The notes under the pieces are model-generated. The model was not told where the DNA came from, did no database searches, and saw only the letters and a program-made list of their open reading frames with translations. Both the position numbers and the translations under genes were made by a program. DNA of 64,000 bases from Mesostigma viride (lineage: Eukaryota; Streptophyta; Mesostigmatophyceae; Mesostigmatales; Mesostigmataceae): the NCBI GenBank assembly GCA_009746045.1, contig RPFO01000392.1:2773681-2837680 (forward strand). Direction: 5' to 3'. This document shows, one piece after another, positions 44,600-55,900 of the stretch (positions are counted from its first letter, which is position 1; each line of letters starts with the position of its first letter).

Positions 44600-45373
44600 A
44601 TGCGGCGCGGCGCGGAAGTCCGCACAAGGAATCAAGGACATGACTTTGACGTCAGTGTGCCCTCGAAATTTAAAATTTGCGCCAAATGCCGCGGGGCGTT
44701 GCGCAGCAACGGCGTTGCGTGCCCACTACATGTGTGGGACACTTACGCAAAGTTTCCCCGAACACACCATGAACGTAAGAAGCTGCCGCTCGGAAATCGG
44801 ATGGTTCGAGGGGCTTCATCTGGCCGCGTCGTGGCTTCTGCGGACCTCTGGGCGAGGTTCAAAGCGGCTGAGCGTGACGAGGCGGTCCCCCTACGTGGGG
44901 TGACCGAAGACGAATATAGAAAGTTCATTAATAAAACCGTACACGATCTGTCTAAAAATTGGCTGGACGAGAACCACCCAGCAAAAGAGCAGGACAGAAA
45001 GCTGTTCAATGAAGTTGTAGATCGGGCCTTCACTATCTGCCCGTTTGCAAAACATCTGGTGTTGACAAAGAATAGTGGGAAACCCGAGGAGCCACAAGAT
45101 GTCATTAAGAAAGCACTGGCGAGGCATCTCACGGTGACCTCTTACAACTACAGGCAAAGGCTTGAGGCCCGTGCTGCAGCACAGGACAAAGAGGACTCAG
45201 GTAGTGACGAGCCTCAAGAGGACTCAGATGAGGACTCAGATGAGGAGTCCGATGGGGAAAGTGATGAAGACCTGAAGCCTTCCGCTTCCACAAAGAGCGG
45301 CCGGGCGCCCCTCAGCTGCATTACCAACGTGAAGAACCCGAAGGTCAATTGCTTGCTTGTTGAATTTAATTAG
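44600..45373 (+). CDS. Unknown CACTA accessory protein, first exon
   Basis: Not recognised. The frame is open for 257 codons from ATG 44600, running divergently from the transposase. It has ICAKCRGAL...ACPLHVW (a possible zinc site), a lysine/arginine-rich segment, a helical middle (DEYRKFINKTVHDLSKNWLDE), and an acidic tail with SDEDSDEESDGESDED. The frame runs into a minisatellite and stops. A splice near 45350 into the exon at 47927 is likely but not proven. En/Spm elements encode a second, DNA-binding protein (TNPA) that works with the transposase. This gene may play that part, although sequence similarity is not evident. Confidence 0.5.
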   Translation: MRRGAEVRTRNQGHDFDVSVPSKFKICAKCRGALRSNGVACPLHVWDTYAKFPRTHHERKKLPLGNRMVRGASSGRVVASADLWARFKAAERDEAVPLRGVTEDEYRKFINKTVHDLSKNWLDENHPAKEQDRKLFNEVVDRAFTICPFAKHLVLTKNSGKPEEPQDVIKKALARHLTVTSYNYRQRLEARAAAQDKEDSGSDEPQEDSDEDSDEESDGESDEDLKPSASTKSGRAPLSCITNVKNPKVNCLLVEFN

Positions 45374-46660
45374 TGCCTTGCTTCCTTTGTTAGACCCTTG
45401 CTTGACCTTTGTTAGTCCCTTGCTTCCTTAGTTAGCCACTCCTCCTTGCATGCTTGCAATTGCTTGCTTGCTGAATTTAATTAGTCATGCCTTGCTTCCT
45501 TTGTTAGACCCTTGCTTGACCTTTGTTAGTCCCTTGCTTTCTTTGTTGGCCACTCTTCCTTGCATGCTTGCAATTGCTTGCTTGCTGAATTTAATTAGTG
45601 CCTTGCTTCCTTTGTTAGACCCTTGCTTGACCTTTGTTAGTCCCTTGCTTTCTTTGTTAGCCACTCTTCCTTCAATGCTTGCAATTGCTTGCTTGCTGAA
45701 TTTAATTAGTGCCTTGCTTCCTTTGTTAGACCCTTAACTTGACCTTTGTCAGTCCCTTGCTTTCTTTGTTACCCACTCTTCCTTCAATGCTTGCAATTGC
45801 TTGCTTGCTGAATTTTATTAGTCCCTTGCTTCCTTTGTTAGCCACTCTCTTCCTTGAATGCTTGCAATTACTTGCTTGCTGAATTTAATTCAGTCCCTTG
45901 CTTCCTTTGTTAGACCCTTGCTTGACCTTTGTTAGTCCCTTGCTTTCTTTGTTAGCCACTCTTCCTTCAATGCTTGCAATTGCTTGCTTGCTGAATTTAA
46001 TTAGTGCCTTGCTTCCTTTGTTAGACCCTTGCTTGACCTTTGTTAGTCCCTTGCTTCCTTTGTTAGGCCCTTGCTTGACCTTTGTCAGTCCCTTGCTTCC
46101 TTTGTTACCCACTCTTCCTTCAATGCTTGCAATTGCTTGCTTGCTGAATTTTATTAGTCCCTTGCTTCCTTTGTTAGCCACTCTCTTCCTTGAATGCTTG
46201 CAATTACTTGCTTGCTGAATTTAATTCAGTCCCTTGCTTCCTTTGTTAGGCACTTGCTTCCTTTGTTAGCCACTGTCTTCCTTGCGCGCATGTACGCTTG
46301 CTTGCTGAATCTAATTGGTCCCTTGCTTCCTTTGTTAATTAGGCCCTTGCTTCCTTTGTTGGCCACTCACTTCCTTGCGCGCATGTACCCTTGCTGAATT
46401 TAATTAGTCCCTTGCTTCCTTTGTTAGGCCCTTGCTTTACCTTTGTTAGGACCTTGATTCCTTTGTTAGCCACTCTCTTCCTTGCACGCATGTACGCTTG
46501 CTTGCTGAATTTTATTAATTAGTCCCTAGCTTACTTGGTTATGCCCATGCTTCCTTTGTAAGCCACTCTTCCTTGCACGCTTGCAGTTGCTGAATATAAT
46601 TAGTCCCTTGCTTCCTTTGATACGACCTTGCCTACTTGCATGGTTAGGCCATTGCTTCCC
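45374..46660 (+). repeat. Minisatellite of CCTTGCTTCCTTTGTTAG units
   Basis: Units of roughly 40 bp built from CCCTTGCTTCCTTTGTTAG and CTTGCAATTGCTTGCTTGCT repeat in higher-order blocks of about 120 bp. It lies in what is probably a long intron of the plus-strand gene. Confidence 0.85.
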
Positions 46661-47169
46661 TGCATGCTAGAGAACTTCATGAATTGAAATAGACCCCTGT
46701 TAAGTGAGACAACTAACTTGTTGATTCGTCCTTGCTGCCTCGCGTGGTTGCTTGCTGCATTCCATTTGTCCCTTGCTTCCTTGGTTAGTCCGGCCTTAAG
46801 ATAATTATCGGCATTGTGCTCTTGTTGTCCATTTAAGGCCCGTGCTCCTCTTTCCGGCATGCGGTTAGTTTTAACGCCGACATCTGTGTGGTATCGTTCC
46901 TTGACTGCCCTATCAGTGTCGTTCTTCTACAGCTTCCGACCTGCATTTGTTTTGGTGCCAAAAGCTTATTCAGTCAGGTACATTTTTTCCTTGATTGCCT
47001 TTATCTCTGTCGTTTCCCTCTAGTTTCCCGCCTGCATTTAGTTTTAACGCCGACATCTATGTGGTGTCATTCCTGAAGTGCCTTTAGCTGTGTTGTTTTC
47101 CTCTAGCATGGCTGGCCACCCACTCAGGTTTGTCCCTTAATTATCCCTCCATCCCACCTCATTCAGCCA

Positions 47170-47390
47170 TCATGGCTGGCCTATGTATATGGATGTCATA
47201 GAATAATAAATGTTGAGGATTCATGTTCCCTTCTCGCAATCATGGCTGGCCTATGTACATGGATGTCAAAGAAAAATATATGTTGAGGATTCAGGCTCTA
47301 TTAATGTCATCATGGCTGGCCTACGTACATGGATGTCAAAGAATAATAAATGTTGAGGATTCAGGCTCCCTTGCGGTCATCGTGGCTGGC
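47170..47390 (+). repeat. Four 62-bp tandem units
   Basis: ATCATGGCTGGCCTATGTA followed by TGGATGTCA and AATGTTGAGGATTCA repeats about four times. A separate 40-bp duplication (ATGCTCGAGCCTCTAACCCG) lies at about 47585-47660. Confidence 0.8.
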
Positions 47391-47926
47391 CTACCTGCCT
47401 TTGTTTTGATGCCGAAGTTGAACGCCCTTCACCGCTGGCTAGCACGCCGGCGATGGAGACGGGATTTTTGTTGTTTGGGGAACCGATTGTGGGAGGCTGA
47501 GCCCGCAGCCGCCACTGATTGCTATTGAACCCTTGCTGCTGGCCAGGCCGCAAGGAGCTCAGCGGCGCGGCGCTAACCGATAAGGCATGCTCGAGCCTCT
47601 AACCCGAGACTACCGGTAGGCTACCCGATAGTGCATGCTCGAGCCTCTAACCCGAGACTACCGGCACTCAGCGGATCTGTGCTACCGAGGGCGACGGTTC
47701 TCTGACCGTCCCGGCGCGCACTGGCTTCCGTACCTTGCTTAGGCACCGACTAGCATCTAGACACCAATCTTTGATGCCCACCTGACTAGGCGCCCAGGCC
47801 GGCGACTACCGGCCAGCGGATAGATGCCACTCGGGAGCACAACTGCCGAACGCTGATTTGGGTACTGTTCCTTGATTGTCTTTTTTTGTGTTGTTTTGTG
47901 ATATCACATATTATACACCTTGACAG

Positions 47927-50552
47927 GTTGCACCCATGAAGCCCGCAGTGCCAAATCCCCAGAAGATGACGGTGCAAGAGAAGATTGAAGAGCTGGAGGC
48001 GCAGCTGGCTGAGCTGAAAGGCAGCACGAAGGAAATCAAAAAGGAAGCACGCCCCAAGGTGGCGCCACCTCCACTGCCCATTCGTGTAGCCGAGCCGCCG
48101 GTGTTCGAGCCGAAGTTGCCTGCAAGCACTGTTCTAAAGGCGTCGCTTGCAACCATGCCGGTGGCCGCTGCGCAAACTCCTTCCCCACAGCTGGTGCCTC
48201 AGTCCGAGAAGGCAGCCTTCGTGCAGCCGCCTGCGGTGCCGGTCATCCCTGCGCAACCCCATTCGCCTAAGCTGCCGGTGGGCCCGCGCGAGCAGGCAGC
48301 CCCGAGGCAGCCACCTGCGGTGCCAGCAAAGGCCAAGTCTCGTAAGGGCTCTGCACCTCCGCCGCTCGAGCGTGGCCTCCGCTACTTCCTGGATGAAGTG
48401 AGACCAGGCGCGGTTATCTTGCCCAAGCCCGCGGACCTCATAAACGACGTTCCGGTGGGTGCGGTCATCGCCCAAAAGTTCAAATACACCCCCTTGGCAA
48501 GGAATGGACAGGTTGAGTTTGGCTGGGAGCTGGCCGAGGTGGTTGTACTAGACAAGGAGGAGAAATACCCCTGGGAGGCTTGCTTTGTCGAGAGGAACGG
48601 CGTGCGATCCAAGGGTCTCGGATTTGATTTCCGCGAGCTGCATTATGGGGAGGAGGGGTCGAGTGTATACTCATGGGTGCTGGTTCAGGGTATCACACCG
48701 GCCGACCTTGACAGGCGGAGCAAGGAGTTGCGCGCCGCGACCGAGGCGGAAAAGGCCAAGGCGGGGAAGGAGAAGGCGGCAACCAACGGGAAGGCGACCA
48801 CCAAGGGGAAGGCGACTACCAAGGGGAAGGCGACCACCAAGGGGAAGGCGGCTGAAGATGAGGCAGCCGAGGATGAGGCGGCCGAGGATGAGGCGGCCGA
48901 GGATGAGGCAGCCAAGGGAAACGCGGCCAAGGGGAAGGTAGCCGATGAGGAGGCGGCCGAGAAGGAGGCGGTCCAAATGGGAAGCGTAGCGAAGGCTGGT
49001 TCACGACGAGAGAAACGCAGCGCTGCCGATCCAAGAGTGCAGCCGCGCACGAAGCTCGCAAAGCTGCCTGCAGCAGCACCACCACCGCCGGCAGCGCCGA
49101 CAATCCTGCCCCCGACAGTACTCCCTTCAACAACCGCCACAGCATCGGTGCCATCATCCATGTTGCCTGCGCAAGGAGCAGATGAAGACATGGCCTCGGT
49201 AGAGGCGGCGCTGGCCGCGCTCCTTGCCAAGAAGGAGGCAATGATTGCAGCCAGGAAGGCGGCCGATGTCTCCAATGCAACCCCTGAAGTAAGTCTCAGG
49301 AGTGGGTGGGGTTGTAAACCTGGACATGGTTTATGAGTGGTGTGATTTGGGGGTTGCAAAGAGGGGTAGTTCATGAGTGGGCAGAGTGGGGGCTGTGGGA
49401 AATAGGGGTTATTTATGAGTGGAGGGGCTGTAAGCTGGGTTGTTTTTTAGTGGGCTGAGCAGGGGCTGTTGGGGGGGTTGTCAACCAGGTTATTTATGAG
49501 TGGGCTGGGCGGGGGCTGTTAGAAACTGGGATTATTTATGAGTGGGCAGTGTGTGAAGCTGTTTTTTTTTTTTTTTAAACGACTGATTGAGGGGGTTGTA
49601 AACACTTGGGATTATTTATGAGGGGGGGGGGACTGTAAACTCAGTGGCATTTGAGGTGGCTGAGTGGTGCACTCGTTTTTCATAGCCCCCGGGGGCTGTG
49701 GAGAACAGGGGTTAATATGAGGGGGAAGGTTGTAAACTGCATGAGTGGGCTGAGTGGGGGGCTGTAGGAACCAGGGCCGGGTTATTTATGAGAGGGGGGT
49801 CAAACTGGGGTTGTTTATGTCAGAGTGGGCTGAGTGGGGCTGTGTGAAACGGGGATAATGTATGGGTGGGGGGGTTGTATTTAACTGGATTGCTTATGAG
49901 TGGGCTCAGTGAGCAGGGGCTGTCAGAAACTGGATTATTTATGAGTAGGCAGTGTGTGAAAAGTGGGATTTTTTTTGTTTTTGATGACTGATTGAGGGGG
50001 TTGTAAACCATTTGGATTATTATGAGGGGGGTGGGTGGAAACTGGGTGGTTTATCAGTGGGGCTGAGTGGTGACTGTGGGAAACTGGGGTTATTCATGAG
50101 AGGGGGTGTCTAAACTGGGGTGGTTTATGTCAGAGTGGGCTGAGTGGGGGCTGTGGGAAACTGGGATAGTGTATGAGTGGGGGAGGTCTAAACTGGGTTG
50201 TTCATTAGTGGGCTGAGCGGGGGCTGTCAGAAACTGGGATTATTTATGAGCGGGAAGTGTGTGAAACTGGAAATTTTTTTTTTTTTTTTAATGACTGATT
50301 GCAATTTTACAACCCCCTCAAGAGGGGGTTGTCAACACTGGGATTGTGAGTTTGTGGGCGGGGGCCGGAGGCCGCCTTGCTGTTCTTGAGACCCATTCAA
50401 GGGTGTTCTAGGCAAGACGTTGATTTTGATGTGCAACATTTCTATTGATCGAGGCTGTGAAAGGCTATGACACATCTTGAGTGTTTGAACTTGCCTTTTT
50501 TTTCTGCTCACAGGGAGACAAGGTGCCGGCCTCCCAGTCGTCGTCCATTTAA
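47927..50552 (+). CDS. Unknown CACTA accessory protein, main exons
   Basis: Not recognised. Exon 47927-49288 follows a CTTGACAG acceptor and joins exon 50514-50552 through a GTAAGT...GCTCACAG intron in phase (TPE/GDKVPASQ), ending at TAA. From ATG 47936 this gives 464 residues. An N-terminal coiled coil (EKIEELEAQLAELKG) is followed by a proline-rich region and a compact, possibly conserved domain (about residues 140-260, including FVERNGVRSKGLGFDFRELH). Three KGKATT and four AAEDE repeats follow, then a second coiled coil (VEAALAALLAKKEAMIAA). It may be spliced to the 44600 exon. Coiled coils plus a basic/acidic repeat suggest a multimeric DNA-associated protein. Confidence 0.6.
49320..50340 (+). 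repeat. Degenerate minisatellite filling an intron
   Basis: Irregular units of about 45-55 bp with GGTTATTTATGAGTGGGCTG and GGGGCTGTGGGAAACTGGG repeat across nearly the whole intron 49289-50513. The strand is strikingly G/T-rich. Confidence 0.85.
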
Positions 50553-50814
50553 CATCGTCATCTAGTAGGCGCCACGGCTGCGCAGGTTTGTTTTTGTTTT
50601 CTTGATCTATATATCGAGCGCTTTCTTGTTCATGCATTGGTTACTAGGGACTAGGGTGCAGTGCTAGATGAGACAATTGACACCAACCACCCGTTCATGT
50701 TTCTTGCGCATGTGCGTTTTTTAATGCATTCCAGGAACATTCTGAGATTTCTGTCATGCAACGCCAAGCGCCAAGCCGGCGTTTGCAAATTGTCACTGAT
50801 CGATAATCACTGTT

Positions 50815-51028
50815 GAAGAATGAAGAATGAAGAATGAAGAATGAAGAATGAAGAATGAAGAATGAAGAATGAAGAATGAAGAATGAAGAATGAAGAATGA
50901 AGAATGAAGAATGAAGAATGAAGAATGAAGAATGAAGAATGAAGAATGAAGAATGAAGAATGAAGAATGAAGAATGAAGAATGAAGAATGAAGAATGAAG
51001 AATGAAGAATGAAGAATGAAGAATGAAG
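50815..51028 (+). repeat. About 30 copies of a 7-bp repeat
   Basis: GAAGAAT repeats almost perfectly for about 210 bases. Since 7 is not a multiple of 3, every frame reads the same seven-residue repeat (minus strand ILHSSFF), which makes long spurious open frames. Not a gene. Confidence 0.95.
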
Positions 51029-51099
51029 ATCTGTTGCACTTATCTTTATATTTGTAATAAAGAAATCGCGAGTTTTGCTTTTCATCCGTTTTGCTTTGG

Positions 51100-51695
51100 A
51101 ATGTGATCTGATATATCTGTGTGATATATCACGATATATCTGTGTGATATGTCATGATCGCCCGTGGTTTTATGTCACTGTTTTCTGCCCAGATTTATCA
51201 GTGATAATGTCACGAATTTGTCACCCTTTTTTTCGTGATATATCAGTGATAATGTCACGGATTTGTCACCCTTTTTTTCGTGATATATCAGTGATAATGT
51301 CACGGATTTGTCGCCCTTTTTTCGTGACATATCAGTGATAATGTCACGAATTTGTCACCCTTTTTTTCGTGATATATCAGTGATAATGTCACCGTCGGAT
51401 TTGTCACCCTTTTTTCGTGATAATGTCACGGATTATCAGTGATAATGTCACGGATTTTGTCAGTGCGTTTTGTCAAGTCGTGACATTGATATTTTGTGAT
51501 AATTTCCTTGTTTTTGTCACAAAGATAATCACAGAATATGCTGGTTTTATCACAAGATTTGTCACAAAATGTCACAGAATATCACAGTTTTGTCACAAAA
51601 AATCACAAAGTGTCACATTTTGTCACATCCACATCACAAAATGTCACGTGATATGTCACAAAATATCACAAAATGTCACACCCCCCTTCCTAGTG
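51100..51695. repeat. CACTA right subterminal repeats and TIR
   Basis: About five units of roughly 52 bp (CGTGATATATCAGTGATAAT then GTCACGGATTTGTCACCC) run into dense ATCACAAAATGTCACA text. The inverted terminus lies at 51660-51695. Confidence 0.85.
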
Positions 51696-51697
51696 GA

Positions 51698-52640
51698 GGC
51701 ACCGGCCCCGCGCCGGCCCCTGGGGCTTCCAGCGTAAGCAAGTCCGTTGCTTTCTTTCCTCATGCATGCTCTGATATAATGCTCAAGAGCGGTGGCTATC
51801 TTTTCAACATATCATAACCAAACAGAAAGCTATCGCTGCAGCATGAGGAGCATAGAAACGCTCCAGCTGTTATGTGATAAAAGCACTCCTGGCCTATCCC
51901 CATCGCCGGCGGTGGGCGGCCTGGGCTGGACGGCATATGCAAACGAGACAAGTATCACAGTCCACCCCAACGTGACTTATCTGAATGAATGTCATGTCTT
52001 TTGAACGCAGATCTCCCCATTTTATTTGGGATGAGTGTAAGGGTATTGTTGCTTTCTTGGCAGCACAGCCTCTACCCTCTAGGGAGACTGTTGATCCTCT
52101 CTATGTCAGGGCTGAGGGCCCTTAATCAAACCCACTGCTGTCAACTCCCTAGACATGGAGCTTGCCCAGCCGCCGCACATAATCAATAACGCATGCCGTA
52201 GTGGCAGAAGCCATTACCAAACGCATGTACTTGCGGGTAAAGACATGGCTGGTGCTAACGCTCAAGCAGCACCGGGAGGCAATAACAAGAAACACTAACA
52301 GAAAACAAACAAACAAACAAAACTGTTACCAAACCATGGTTGGTGTTGAGGCAGCACAGATGCTGTCCTCTCATTACAAGCAAACAAACGAAACTGTTAC
52401 CAAACCATGGTTGGTGTTGAGGCAGCACAGATGCTGTCCTCTCACTGCAAACAAACAAACGAAACTGTTACCAAACCATGGTTGGTGTTGAGGCAGCACA
52501 GCTTCTGTCCTCTCATTACAAGCAAACAAACGAAAATGCTACCAAACCATGGTGGGTTTTGAGGCAGCAAAGATACTGTCCTCTCAATCAATACAATGAA
52601 CAAACAAGAAAAGCTGCGATTAATTAATTAACAATAACAA
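51698..52640 (+). other. Copia leader continuation, copy 1
   Basis: Sequence after the CACTA matches 57758-58690 of copy 2. It contains a possible donor (CCAGC/GTAAGC, about 51730) and four 64-bp tandem units (about 52315-52580) with ACCAAACCATGGTTGGTGTT. No long frame is seen, so the gag gene may be spliced here. Confidence 0.6.
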
Positions 52641-52668
52641 CAACAACAACAACCGGCCCCAACAGGGC

Positions 52669-52737
<69 letters not shown>

Positions 52738-52929
52738 AGGCAACCTGGCAACCCTGGAAGGGTCAGGTGCCTGAGGTGCTTCCAGACGGGGCACAGCCGC
52801 AACCAGTGCAACCACAACCCTACACTGGTCAACAATGTGGATCTCTGCCCAGGCTGCCACTACACGAGGCACAACCTGGCCAGCTCCAGGCAGCCGTTGC
52901 AACAGGCCTCGCTACCCAAATCAATGTGA
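52640..52929 (+). CDS. gag: Copia gag 3' end with zinc knuckle, copy 1
   Basis: After a (CAA)n stretch read as poly-Asn, the frame encodes CLRCFQTGHSRNQC, a perfect CX2CX4HX4C nucleocapsid knuckle. A second Cys/His cluster (CPGCHYTRH) follows, ending at TGA 52927-52929. The knuckle binds RNA for packaging. The frame overlaps pol by about 150 bases, with pol one base ahead (+1). The gag start is not located. The (CAA)n run is longer here than in copy 2. Confidence 0.7.
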
Positions 52930-55900
52930 GTTCTCTCACCTTGCTTACTCTGAGGATGATGATCTCATTACCATTGGGGATGGCAGCCAGGGCATAATTG
53001 ATTTTGAGGCAGCAACCTTACTGTCCTCCCAACACCCTGTACTGGAACCTTACATAAAAGCACTAACCCCCACTGTTGACAACTCCATAGATATCAAGGA
53101 GCTTGCTCATCAGCTGCACCTAGCCATGGGTCATGAAACAGTGGCTGAGGAACTGGCCAGACGGCTGGGGGGTAGTAGCATGGGAAAACCTCTCAGGAAT
53201 GCAGTAAAACTGGCTAGACAACACTGTCAAGAATGTCAGTTTAATAACAGCCCCAAACCTAAAAAATGGCATACTGCAACTCCTTCCACCACTAGAGGCA
53301 TGATAGTGGGGGATGTGATGCACATCAACAAAGATGTCCAGCCCTACCTGATCCTAAAAGATTCATGGTCCAGGTTCACAGTAATGGAACCCCTACCTGG
53401 CATGTCTGCAGGGCAGCTACGTGTTGCACTCATGATTGCTTTACCCAGATTCTACCCAGTTGACAGAATTTTGCTTGATCAACAATTTTCTTGTCTGACT
53501 GACCTGGAAGGGTGTGAAGCAATAGAGATTGCTGGGCTGGAAGATCATGAGGGTCAGGGGGTCATTGAAAGAACCATCAGATCTGTCAAAACCCTACTAG
53601 CCAAAAATCCTTCCAAGGATGCTACTTCAGGGGTCTATTGTGACAGGGCACTCTGGTGTCATGAAATGTGCACAACCCTAAACATGAGACCTGTCTTGCA
53701 TGCCAAGTGGGGTGAAGTAATCCCAGCAGGCCTGCAGGCAGGTGTATATCCCCCAGAGGTGATAGCACTGTACAACACTGCACGTGCACAAACCTCAGCA
53801 AAACTGGCAGAAAAAGATAAAACCCATCCCAGGCCAGTATTCCAAAAAGGTGATCAAGTTCTCTATTACAAGGAAAACAGCTTTGGTAAGGTTGGAACTT
53901 GGCTAGGTCCAGTTACCATCCGTGGATTTACCAAAAAAAGCAAGACCGTGGAGGTCAAGCACAATATCAATGGGAAGCGTCACAGGGTGAGCTGTCATAG
54001 AATTAAGAAGTATTATTCTCCCATGGCAGACGTGCCTGGGGAAGAGTCTTTAAGCATGGACTCACTACTTCTATCTGGCAACTCCAGCATGCCCAGCAGT
54101 AGCCCTGAGCCACCAATTACTGCTGTTGACAGCACCACAGCACCCTCTGTGAACCCTTCCACCCTCAGTGAAGCCAGGCCCACTTCACAACCTGGGGATT
54201 GCTTAACCAGGCACGAGGTAGCTGGGTTGGAAGCATTAGCTCAGCCCCAAGGCACCAAATTGTCTGCCAACCCTCCCGCTCTGAGGTCAAGATTGGCAGT
54301 CGCCTTGCAAGCATTACACAGGTCACATAAGCAACAAGCTGCTGTGGCCGAAGGGTTGGCAAAAGTCTCAGCTGTGTGCACTAGTCAGGACCCCTGGACC
54401 CTGGCAATAGACACTCAGGCACAGGTCAGTGTGATCAGTGCACAAGCCATCCCTGGTCTTGAGATTGCACCTTCATTTTGGGCACGGGTGCAGGATTTCT
54501 CAGGCCAAAGCTCACTGGATGTAGTGGGACAGTGATGCTCCCTATACTTGGTATTCAGACACCCTTCCAGGTGGTGGAGGGGTACTCTGGTAACACCTTG
54601 TTGGGGGAACCTTTTGTATCCTATCCTGGGGTGCTTATCTCAGCTAATGAGCTCAGTGTCACAGGGGTGGGTGCAGTTCCTCTGGACCACTTTAAAATCC
54701 CTCTCTCCAGTATTGTCCCTGGTATGGATGCTGTCATCAAGGCAGTCAACACTCAGTATGCACCAGGGGAGATCCCTGATCTGGACAAGTTAGTGCACAG
54801 CCAGTTCCTCCATCCCTCAGCCTTTGGGCTGGGTAAGTGGGACATAGCCATGCACTCACCCCACCAAATCTCCCACGTCATACAAGAATGCAAAACACAA
54901 AAAGGGTTTACCAAGTGGCTGATGGCCATTGTCCACCAAGCCAGGCAGGAATGGGTCCTGCCCAACCCCAAAAACCCTCAATACAAACCTCCTGTCACCC
55001 CTTCATGGGACGTGCCAGAGGGAGCCAAAAAGCTCAGATTAAAATTTGTTCTCAAACAAAAACCACAAAAAGTGGGCTCCCCAATCTTCCATGCCAGACC
55101 ATGTGTCACAGAATTAAAGGGGACATCCACACTGCCAAAAGGGGAAACCTACACACCTGGGCTGCAACAAACCTCACTCAGGATCATGCTCTCCCTATTC
55201 CTCCACAACCTCAATGCAGGCCAAGACTATGTCTGCAAAGCCACTGATATTAAAAGGGCCTTCCTCAGGGGGGACCCAGAAAAGGCTGAATCTGTGTGGA
55301 AAGGGAAGGTGTACGTGGTAGACACCCCAGCTGTGTGGAAACCTTACATTGATGAGCCCCACCTGATCATCAACATTGGGGTGGAAGGGCTTGTCAGTGC
55401 CCCCAAAATTTTCAGAGACTCAGCAGAGGAAGTATTCCAAAAGCTCAAGGCCAGGTATGATGACCTGGACCCTTGCTTTTTTGTTGTACCCACCCCCTCT
55501 GGACTGCTGTTCTTTGTGTGGCATGGAGATGACCAACTCATTTGTGGGCCTAGAGCTGAGGTGGAAAATTTATTCAGCAGGTCCAGGAATCATATGAGAT
55601 TGGCAAACAGGTGGAATTGAGCACAACCCCCATCCAGTTCTGTGGCATCATGTTGCAGCTGCACAGGCAGCCAGATCAGTGGGTCTGCTCTCTCTCTCCT
55701 CCTGCAGAATATATTCAAGATTGTCTAGATCTGCTGCAACACAACTACCTCCCCTTACGCATGTGTGCCACTGTTCAGGGCAAACTGGGGTGGTGGTCAG
55801 CCATCTGTGGGGCTCCCTTAGCTGTCATCAGCAGGGTCACCCATGATGTTCTAGTCAAGATAAAATGCAGTCAAATCAGGAAGTTGGTCAATGACTGTCC

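Larger units (their letters stand above)
36920..51695 (-). mobile_element. 14.8-kb CACTA (EnSpm) transposon, apparently complete
   Basis: The termini are CACTAGGAAGGGG and the inverse CCCCTTCCTAGTG. The inverted repeat extends about 36 bp with two mismatches, into TGTGACATTTTGTGATATTT. GA is duplicated at 36918-36919 and 51696-51697; the empty site is at about 57752-57757. About 400 bp at the left and 600 bp at the right are dense in TGTGACA/TGTGATA repeats. The element carries an open six-exon Tnp2-type transposase (minus), a divergent plus-strand gene, several minisatellites and an RLE fragment. Intact ends and frame suggest recent or current activity. Confidence 0.94.

Noticed and set aside
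44600-45373. Host gene captured by the CACTA
   Set aside because: Not excluded, but no host homologue can be recognised and its divergent position fits a transposon gene, so capture is not claimed.
50695-51085. Long minus-strand frames of ILHSSFF repeats
   Set aside because: A 7-bp tandem repeat reads the same in every frame; this is not coding sequence.
52620-52902. Minus-strand poly-Leu and poly-Val frames
   Set aside because: They result from the (CAA)n run in gag.
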